Below, in pieces: positions 1 to 6,700 of a stretch of DNA of 7,857 bases. Under the pieces are notes generated by a model, which was not told the origin of the DNA, made no database searches, and saw only the letters and a program-made list of their open reading frames with translations. Every line of letters starts with the position of its first letter. The stretch's first letter is position 1. Origin of the DNA: Paraclostridium ghonii (GTDB lineage: Bacteria; Bacillota; Clostridia; Peptostreptococcales; Peptostreptococcaceae); the NCBI RefSeq assembly GCF_023653455.1, contig NZ_JAKEDR010000164.1, forward strand, positions 1 to 7,857, read 5' to 3'. The translations under genes were made by a program, and so were the position numbers.

Positions 1-470
1 ATGTAGTATAACCTATACTTTGGTGGCATGTATGATATATTCTTCATTAATGCTTGTTTATAAAACATTATTGCTTCATCATATTTGTTTTCATTTTCAT
101 AAACTAAACCTTTATAAAAGAATACTTTTTCAGAGTCATATCCATTGTTTATTGCTAAGGCTAGATAATGAAAAGTTTTGTCTAACCTTCCTTCTTGTTC
201 ATATAGAGTTGCTAGTTTAAACTTTACATCCATTGACTTTTCATTAATAAATTCTAGTTTTCTCATTTCTTCAATAGCTTTTGATATTAATCCTTTTTTC
301 TCATAAATATCTGCTATTTTAAAATATACATCTTCTATTTTGTCATTATTTTCTCTTATATTAAATAATGATTCTAAAGCCATATCATATCTTTCGTACT
401 TCATTAATATATCTATAACTTCTAGTTGTTCTTGTATATCACTTGGAATTTCATACTCTCTCTCCATCAT
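1..470 (-). CDS. TPR-repeat protein (3' end outside window)
   Basis: 156 residues are visible and the frame is open through base 1. The sequence is a run of tetratricopeptide repeats in exact 34-residue register at about 12-45, 46-79, 80-113 and 114-147. The position-20 Ala recurs at A31, A65, T99 (replaced) and A133. Small-plus-Tyr pairs at positions 8 and 11 recur at A53/Y56, A87/Y90 and G121/Y124. Recognisable segments are KIADIYEKKGLISKAIEEM, KLATLYEQEGRLDK and KGLVYENENKYDEAI. No signal peptide or membrane segment is visible, so it is probably cytosolic. TPR arrays bind peptides or partner proteins. Being 9 nt downstream of the WXG100/LXG-like pair suggests a chaperone, adaptor or scaffold for the secretion system, but no function is proven. 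Two tandem ATG codons (470 and 467) follow a G-rich Shine-Dalgarno. I report the first; the second has slightly better spacing. More repeats or another domain may follow beyond base 1. Confidence 0.9.
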   Translation of the reverse strand, partial: MMEREYEIPSDIQEQLEVIDILMKYERYDMALESLFNIRENNDKIEDVYFKIADIYEKKGLISKAIEEMRKLEFINEKSMDVKFKLATLYEQEGRLDKTFHYLALAINNGYDSEKVFFYKGLVYENENKYDEAIMFYKQALMKNISYMPPKYRLYY

Positions 471-472
471 TG

Positions 473-481
473 CCCCCCCTT
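473..481 (-). promoter_or_regulatory. G-tract ribosome binding site of the TPR gene
   Basis: AAGGGGGGG starts inside the TAA stop of the 98-aa gene and is followed by CA and two tandem ATG codons (470 and 467). A run of seven G is unusual in such AT-rich DNA. Slippage in it would change Shine-Dalgarno strength or spacing. Confidence 0.7.
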
Positions 482-776
482 AAAGTATCTCTTTTTCTTT
501 TTTTATTTTTTCCTCTACTTCATTTAGTAGATTATTATAATTAGACTTTGTGTCTGATATAGCACTACTAAATCCTTGGTTTATATTATTTACTTTACTT
601 ATTAAATAATCTATATTTTCTACATATAAGCTACTACTTATATTGCTTTTTATATAGTTTTTTAAATTATTAACTGAATTTCCTGATAAACTTGCACTAT
701 TAACTTTATAATTTGAACTGCTTATTTTGCCTTTATCTGCATATAAACTTCTTAATTTGCCAATTTTATCAAACAT
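480..776 (-). CDS. Small helical protein with LXG-like core, putative T7SS substrate or partner
   Basis: 98 aa. I do not recognise a named family with certainty. No signal peptide, membrane helix or cysteine is visible. Residues 28-50 (ASLSGNSVNNLKNYIKSNIS and following) resemble the part of LXG domains where a Leu-x-Gly turn is followed by an amphipathic helix (L30-S31-G32 here). Residues 51-75 continue as another helix, and 78-97 form a charged, Lys/Glu-rich C-terminal helix. The first helix is shorter than in a full LXG domain, and no toxin domain follows. The size, helical make-up and position after a WXG100 gene fit the small accessory partners (Lap/DUF5082/DUF5344-like) or a WXG100-like second subunit; this is inference. 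The ATG directly abuts the upstream TAG stop, which is also the in-frame stop, and AGGGGGT sits 6 nt upstream, so the start is well fixed. The tight coupling implies co-expression with the WXG100 protein, possibly as a heterodimer. Confidence 0.78.
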   Translation of the reverse strand: MFDKIGKLRSLYADKGKISSSNYKVNSASLSGNSVNNLKNYIKSNISSSLYVENIDYLISKVNNINQGFSSAISDTKSNYNNLLNEVEEKIKKEKEIL

Positions 777-1076
777 CTACTTACCCCCTACAATATTATT
801 TGCAATATTTATATCTGTTTCACTAAACTTAGTTAATACTGTATTTAAATCTTCACAAAGGGATGTTAGTCCCTCTGTGTAATCAGTGAATGTGTTAGAA
901 ATATTTTCACTTTCTTTTAAAAAAGATTTACTTGATTTTCCTTCCCAATTGCTTTTTAAATATTCATTTGCATTTGTAATTTCAGTTTTTATATTATCTA
1001 AGTTTTTAACAATATTGTTTATACTATTTATAGCATTTGTAAAGGCTTCCTCATTTATAAGAATTTCATTACTCAT
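777..1076 (-). CDS. esxA: WXG100 family secreted protein (EsxA-type)
   Basis: 99 aa, the normal size for the family. WXG100 proteins form helical-hairpin dimers and are exported by EssC-driven T7SS as substrates and co-substrates. The turn motif is SNWEGKS with W44-E45-G46, between two predicted amphipathic helices (about 9-41 and 49-86). The C-terminal export motif YxxxD/E is present as F84-xxx-D88 in KFSETDINIAN, with Phe replacing Tyr. Residue C74 is the only cysteine in the window. I chose ATG at 1076 (protein starts MSNEILIN) because AAGG sits 6 nt upstream. An in-frame TTG at 1082 would add two residues and has AAAGGA 5 nt upstream, so it cannot be excluded. The start lies inside the end of esaA (8-nt overlap), which suggests translational coupling. 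The stop TAG directly abuts the next ATG. The symbol reflects family and context; there may be further WXG100 paralogues outside the window. Confidence 0.95.
   Translation of the reverse strand: MSNEILINEEAFTNAINSINNIVKNLDNIKTEITNANEYLKSNWEGKSSKSFLKESENISNTFTDYTEGLTSLCEDLNTVLTKFSETDINIANNIVGGK
783..789 (-). promoter_or_regulatory. Ribosome binding site of the 98-aa gene, inside the WXG100 3' end
   Basis: AGGGGGT overlaps the Gly-Gly codons near the WXG100 C-terminus. It sits 6 nt before the ATG at 776, which itself directly follows the TAG stop. Ribosomes ending WXG100 translation would cover this site, which fits stop-start coupling. Confidence 0.75.
854..879 (-). other. Intragenic RNA hairpin in the WXG100 coding sequence
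   Basis: In the sense (minus-strand) RNA the arms CACAGAGGGA and TCCCTTTGTG pair over 10 bp, including one G-U wobble, around a 6-nt loop CUAACA. Read on the plus strand the same arms contain an A-C mismatch, so full pairing exists only in the mRNA of this gene. No U-run follows, so it is not a typical intrinsic terminator. It covers codons about 66-75, including the Cys74 codon. Confidence 0.55.
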
Positions 1077-3738
1077 GTTCAACCTTATCCTTTCTATTAA
1101 AATGTGAGGTTATTAGCTTTATAAAAAACATTAAAAGAACTATTGTTAATAAACCACTAAATAATGTATAGCCTTTATACTTATCAAAAAATGATTTATC
1201 TGATGAAGATGCTAAAACATTAGTATCTTTTATTTCATTGTTATTATTTGTAGTATTTATTGATTCCAGTGGGGTAGATATAAAATCATATGTCTTTAAA
1301 TTCGATAATGATCCAACTCTTGTATACGGAAGTTTATTAGAAAAATCCCCCATAAGTTTCTTATCTTCATTACTATTATTTATTGAACCTTCTTTTGCTT
1401 CTTTTAAACCATCTGTTATCAACTTTTCAGATTCTTCCTTCGTTTTTAATACATCTTCTTTTAATTGTTCAACGTGTTCATCTGCTTTTTCATAAGTTTC
1501 TTCTGTAAACTTTATATTTTTTTGATCTTGCTCATTTATCTTGTCAGATATTCCTACATTATTCTGATTGTAATCACTAATTAAATTAGTAAATATTGAC
1601 TGATTTTTAGTTATATAATCTATAGGATTATATTTATCTATTTCTCCATTTAGTTGATCTAACGGTTCTTGCTTTTCCATAAAAGATTTTTTTAATCCAT
1701 CTTTTGTAGTACTTTCAGTTTTTCTTATACTTTCTCTAAGGCTGCTCATATAAATTGAATTTTCATATTTTAAAGCTTTTTCATTTAAATCAGTATTTTC
1801 ATTTAATGATTGTTTAACATCATTATTTGCTATTTTAGTAGATTCTTTTAATCCTCCAAAAATATACGAAACATATTCTTTTAAATTATTTATTAAGCCT
1901 TTATTTTTCTCATTCTTTTCTTTTACTTGATTATCTATAGACTTTATCAATTGATTGTTTGAATCTTTTATTGAGTTTCTACTATTTTCTGAGTCTTTTT
2001 TAATATTATCTACTTGATCAACATAGGATTTTTTTATACCTTCATATCTTTCATTAAATAATTTCAATTTTTCATTTTGAGTCTTATCATAGTTACTTAA
2101 CTCAGATTTAATATTGTCTAGTATTAATTCTTTGTTCTTCTCTAAATCAATATTAGATTCTAATATATTTAATTTATTAAAGGAATTTGTTAACTCATAT
2201 TGTTTTAATTCCAAGTTTGTAGGTTCTGAATTATTACTTAATACATAGTTTAAATATTCATCTAAATTATTCACTTTATTTTCAGGATGATTGTTATTGA
2301 AATTAGTTTTTACAGCTTCAAAATTTATTTCATTAGTTTTTGTATGATAGTCTATTTTTTCGCTTACTGAATTTATCAACGAGTCTTTTGTTGTAGGCTC
2401 TCCACTAATCAATAAACTTGTAGACGTTTCTGAAATCAATGCATTAATTTTATTTTCAGATTTCAATGCTTCTAAACTACTGTTACTTGATTTTAATGAT
2501 TTATTATATTCATTAACAGAGTTTATAGTTGAGTCTATAGTATTTGTTATATCTTGTTCTATTTTTTTACCTACATCATTTGAAGTATTTATAACAAGTT
2601 CTGGAGTTTTACTTTCTTCTTCACTAATATTTGCTTTTATATCTGATAAGTATTTTTCAAAACTATCAAATTCATCATTTAATTTCTTAGTTTCATCTTC
2701 TGTGTTCGGTAAGACTTCTATGTTTTTATTTACATCATCTGTAGTTGAGCTTATACTTGTTTCTCCATCACTTAAATTTTCATCCCCATTTTTATCTAAT
2801 TCATCAATTTTATTATCTTGTTTTTCCCTTGTTTCATCGAACTTATTAGTAAAGAACTCGTTAAAATTATGTTGTGTACTTTCTATTACATCTTGAAATT
2901 GAATTCCATTGAAATAAATGGGTAATACATTAATACTAGCTATATTATCTAAAAAACTTAAAAGTCCACTCTCTTTAGTGATTAGATTTTCAGCAGTTGA
3001 TTTAATTGTGTTTAAAACAGCATTTCCTTCTGCTAAAAACTTCTTATAATTAGAGTCCATATCTTCCATTACTTTTTGATTTTTATCAAAATCACTATTT
3101 AAATCAAGAGTACTTATATCTATATTTTTCTTTTCAAAGTCTCTTAGCTCTATAGATTTAACCAAATCATTATCATTAACTGAGAGTATTTTCTTTACTT
3201 GTTTGTCATTATTTCCTAGAACATCTACTACTTTATCTTGTGAATCATGAAACTCATTTAAAATATTAGCCACATAAATATAACTTATCTTATCATTTAT
3301 CTCTCTTTCTATTTGTGTTATTGTTTCTCTAATTTCAGCTTTTTCTACATTGCCTAATTTAGGGCTAAGTTCATAATAGAATTGAGCTTTTTCTGGATTT
3401 TCATTATTTATAGATACAACATTATGTGAAAATTTACCTGGAAATATTATAAGTGCAGAAAACTCACCATTTTTCAATCCATTTTTAGCTACTTCTCTGC
3501 TTGTTAATATATATTTACTATCCATATTTTCTATAATCTTTTCACTATAGTTAGTGTATTTATTTTCTTTCTCAATTCCAGCATCTTGATTTACTATTGC
3601 AATATTACTAGAAACTTTTATATCATTACTTTTTATTAAATTATCTTCAAATTTTTTAACAAAATAAATACTTAAAAAACTAATCCCAGAAACTGTAATT
3701 ATTAGTATAAAAAAAGAAATTATTTTCTTAAAATTCAT
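1069..3738 (-). CDS. esaA: EsaA/YueB-like type VII secretion membrane protein
   Basis: 889 aa. EsaA/YueB proteins are T7SSb apparatus components that project a long stalk outside the cell; YueB of B. subtilis is the phage SPP1 receptor (family knowledge). A membrane helix lies at about residues 5-26. The YhgE/Pip-like N-terminal module follows, with SSNIAIVNQDAG at 43-54 and ALIIFPGKFSHNVVS at 95-109. Residues about 200-800 are highly charged, Asn/Lys/Glu-rich and largely helical, consistent with an extracellular coiled coil, broken by a hydrophobic patch at 258-283. An EF-hand-like loop lies at 315-326. One membrane helix lies at about 856-877, then a short basic tail. Model EsaA/YueB proteins are over 1000 aa with several C-terminal helices, so this one is shorter and simpler. 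It contains no cysteine. The ATG start has AAAGGAG upstream at good spacing. The gene follows essC by 17 nt, and its end overlaps the WXG100 gene. A generic YhgE/Pip protein is the alternative, but its place next to essC favours EsaA. Confidence 0.88.
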   Translation of the reverse strand: MNFKKIISFFILIITVSGISFLSIYFVKKFEDNLIKSNDIKVSSNIAIVNQDAGIEKENKYTNYSEKIIENMDSKYILTSREVAKNGLKNGEFSALIIFPGKFSHNVVSINNENPEKAQFYYELSPKLGNVEKAEIRETITQIEREINDKISYIYVANILNEFHDSQDKVVDVLGNNDKQVKKILSVNDNDLVKSIELRDFEKKNIDISTLDLNSDFDKNQKVMEDMDSNYKKFLAEGNAVLNTIKSTAENLITKESGLLSFLDNIASINVLPIYFNGIQFQDVIESTQHNFNEFFTNKFDETREKQDNKIDELDKNGDENLSDGETSISSTTDDVNKNIEVLPNTEDETKKLNDEFDSFEKYLSDIKANISEEESKTPELVINTSNDVGKKIEQDITNTIDSTINSVNEYNKSLKSSNSSLEALKSENKINALISETSTSLLISGEPTTKDSLINSVSEKIDYHTKTNEINFEAVKTNFNNNHPENKVNNLDEYLNYVLSNNSEPTNLELKQYELTNSFNKLNILESNIDLEKNKELILDNIKSELSNYDKTQNEKLKLFNERYEGIKKSYVDQVDNIKKDSENSRNSIKDSNNQLIKSIDNQVKEKNEKNKGLINNLKEYVSYIFGGLKESTKIANNDVKQSLNENTDLNEKALKYENSIYMSSLRESIRKTESTTKDGLKKSFMEKQEPLDQLNGEIDKYNPIDYITKNQSIFTNLISDYNQNNVGISDKINEQDQKNIKFTEETYEKADEHVEQLKEDVLKTKEESEKLITDGLKEAKEGSINNSNEDKKLMGDFSNKLPYTRVGSLSNLKTYDFISTPLESINTTNNNNEIKDTNVLASSSDKSFFDKYKGYTLFSGLLTIVLLMFFIKLITSHFNRKDKVEHE
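1083..1093 (-). promoter_or_regulatory. Ribosome binding site of the WXG100 gene, inside the esaA 3' end
   Basis: AAAGGATAAGG, in the last codons of esaA, contains two purine cores. AAGG is 6 nt before ATG 1076; AAAGGA is 5 nt before TTG 1082. The site therefore leaves the exact start open by two codons. ATG is preferred. Confidence 0.65.
2761..2796 (-). other. EF-hand-like calcium loop within EsaA
   Basis: Residues 315-326 read DKNGDENLSDGE. Candidate ligands occupy the EF-hand positions: D at 1, N at 3, D at 5, S at 9 and E at 12, with a hydrophobic Leu at 8. The usual Gly at position 6 is Glu here. Charged, helix-prone segments flank it on both sides. It would lie in the extracellular stalk, where calcium is plentiful. 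Binding is inferred from the motif alone. Confidence 0.6.
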
Positions 3739-3747
3739 AAAAAAGTA

Positions 3748-3754
3748 CTCCTTT
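3748..3754 (-). promoter_or_regulatory. Ribosome binding site of esaA
   Basis: AAAGGAG lies just after the essC stop, with a 9-nt T-rich spacer to the ATG at 3738. This is a strong Shine-Dalgarno and fixes the start. It fills most of the 17-nt gap between essC and esaA. Confidence 0.85.
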
Positions 3755-3755
3755 C

Positions 3756-6700
3756 TTAATATTTTGGAATCATAATATTCTTTAAATCACCTTTTTTATA
3801 TACAAATCCAAATCCAATCTCTGGTTTTTTAGCTCTTACAATTGGTATTCCTGTAAATACCATCTGTTCATTAGGTAATCCAAGTATAATCCCTTCTGCA
3901 TTATCTTTTAATAGCTTTGTTATGTTGTCGAACCCTTTCATTTTACTTGAATTAGTTGTACCTATTACTTTAAATGAATATTGTAATGCCTCTTGTAATA
4001 TCTTTTCAGCCTCAAAATTTTTAGTTGATTTTATTAATTCTAAGAATTTATCTATATCATCTATAAAAATGTAATTTATATCTATATTGTTGTAGTATTC
4101 TTTTGGTGTTATATTAGGATTATTGAACTTCTCATCTTCATATCCAATTTTCACTTTTAATGTTTCATTTTTTATAAACTCTAAAAATTCTAAAGCTCCT
4201 TCTAATGTTTCAATATATGTAACTAGTTCATTATCTTTGTACTTGTACAGCTCCATATCGGTTGAATCAAATATAAAAGCTTTGCTATTATTTTCTAAAA
4301 CATTTTCTAACACTAGCTTTAATACAGAAGTTTTTCCTGATTGATTAGCTCCAACAATTATATTAGAGTGATTATTTAAATTTAAATATACAGGTTCTAT
4401 TTTTTCAATATCTAATCCTATAGGAATATTATTTTTAGGTATATCTAATTCAATATATTCTCTAATAGATTCTTTGCTTAACTCTTTAGGTAGTGTAGGT
4501 ATTCCTTTCGCTCGACTAGCGCTATTTAATGAGTTAATTCTTTCAATTATTCTACCTAATTCTAATGTGTATTCCATATCATCTACATTTTCAGATATTT
4601 TAAATACTTGCATTGTATTAACATTTTCTTGCTTTACTAAAGCTCTTCCTTTTATTTCTTTAATTGCATACAATGATCTACCAACAATTGCATTTATTTC
4701 TGTACTATCAAACATATAATGTGTGATTCTATTTTTAAAGTTATTTAAAGTTGCGTATTTAACGCTATTGGATCTACTTGCTGTAATCACTAGGTATATG
4801 CCTAATCCAACTCCATCACGAGATAATTTGTTTATAAATTCTTCCACTTCATATCCAAACTCTTTAATAACATCATAATTATCTATAAATATTACTTTCG
4901 CAGGAAGCTTCTCTTGGGAAATTTTATTATACATATTAAAATTCAGTGCATTTTTCTCCCCTAAAAGTTTCTTTCTATTCTTAATTTCTTCTTCTAATAT
5001 TTTTATTAGTTTATTTAATTTGTCAACGTCATCAAAATTTAAATAATCAGCTGTATGTGGCAATGATTTAAGTTGAATTAAAGCTGAGTTTCCTAAATCA
5101 ACAATATAATAGTTTAAAAATTTAGGAGAGTTTTTAATTGCCATTGAAATAGCAATTGTTGTTAAAGTAGTAGACTTTCCAAATCCAGGTGATGAAAATA
5201 TAGCTAAGTTACCATCACTTTCAAAGTTCAATCTATATTCAATTTGACTTTGTTCCTCTGGAATATCTACTAATCCAATTGATGTATTCATGTCTAATTC
5301 ATCAAAGTTAGCAACATCTATTATTTTGTTAATATCAACATGTGGTGTTTTAATATTTTCTCCCAGTGGTGGCAACCATGGTTTCTTTACAGAATTTATA
5401 TTCATGCCATTGAATATTTCACTAATGTGATTTACTACAACGTCAAGTTCTGTCTCTTTTAAACTATTATCTGAATCTGATAAACTTAAATCTTTATTTA
5501 GTAATTGATTTTGTCCTAGTTCATTAATTAAATAAACTCTATCATCTACCTTGTTTCCTTTTTCTTCTTTTTCATAACTTGCTCCACTCCAAGCCGATTG
5601 GAATAACTCATAAATTTCATTGTTTCCAACTTGTAAAAATGCTCTACCTGGTAAAGTAATACTTGCTGCATCAGGAGTCTTTAATATTTCATTACTATCT
5701 CCTTCATTTTGGACTTTTAAGGCTAATTTAAATTTAGAGTTAGACCAGATTTGATCATCTACTACTCCACTAGGTTTTTGAGTTGCTAAAATTAAATGAA
5801 TACCTAAACTTCTACCAATACGAGCGGCGCTTACTAGTTCGCTCATAAACTCTGGTTGTTCTTTTTTTAATTCTGCAAACTCATCAGATATTAAGAAAAG
5901 ATGTGGTAATGGTTCAGATGCTTGTCCATTTTTAAATAGTTTATTATATGCATTTATATGATTAACCTCATACTCATTAAAAAGTTGTTGTCTTCTTTCT
6001 AACTCACTTTTAATTGAAGCCATAGCTCTCATACTTTCAGCTCCATCTAAGTTAGTTATTGTTCCTAATAAATGTGGCAATTTTTTAAATAAACTTGCCA
6101 TTCCCCCACCTTTATAATCTATAAGTAAAAATCCTGCTTCATAAGGGTGAAAATTAACTGCAAGTGATAAAATATATGATTGAACAATTTCTGATTTACC
6201 AGAACCAGTTGTACCTGCTACTAATCCATGTGGACCATGTGCTTTTTCATGTAAGTTCAATTCAACATAATCTTTTTCTCCTCTAACACCTAAAGGAACT
6301 GCTAAACTTTTATGTGATTGATTTTCTTTCCACCTCTTATTTATATTAAGTTCATGCGGATGGTTTATATTATACATTTCAAAAAATGTTATACTTTCTA
6401 AAAGATTGTTAGATATTCCTTGTACATGCTCTAAAGCAGATAATTTTCTTGCTAGTTTCTCTAAGTTAACATTATCTATATGATTTAAGCTAAATTTTTT
6501 ATTAACCATTATCCCATCTTGAATTAATAAGTTTCCTATATTTTTATCATCTAATGTTATTACCGTCTTTATATACTCAGGAAGGTTAGCTTTTGAATTG
6601 GTTGTATATATAATACTAAATCCAATTGATTTATTATCTTCCTTTTGTAAATATTCCATAATGGAATGGTTAATGATTAAGCTTGGCTCATCTATAACAA

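Noticed and set aside
20..220. Plus-strand open frame of 66 codons
   Set aside because: It is antisense to the TPR gene, has no convincing ribosome binding site, and its Leu/His/Phe-rich product is typical of the reverse of a TPR coding strand.
886..1107. Plus-strand open frame with a hydrophobic product
   Set aside because: It is the antisense shadow of the WXG100 gene; the hydrophobic look comes from the complement of Lys/Asn/Glu codons.
1238..2896. Plus-strand open frames at 1238-1495 and 2702-2896
   Set aside because: They are Ser/Phe/Leu-rich shadows of the esaA coiled-coil region, with no start signals and no domain resemblance.
5822..5844. Short inverted repeat GAGCG/CGCTC inside essC
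   Set aside because: It has only 5 bp with a long loop, and is easily explained by codon use around the conserved RIGRS segment of ATPase 1.
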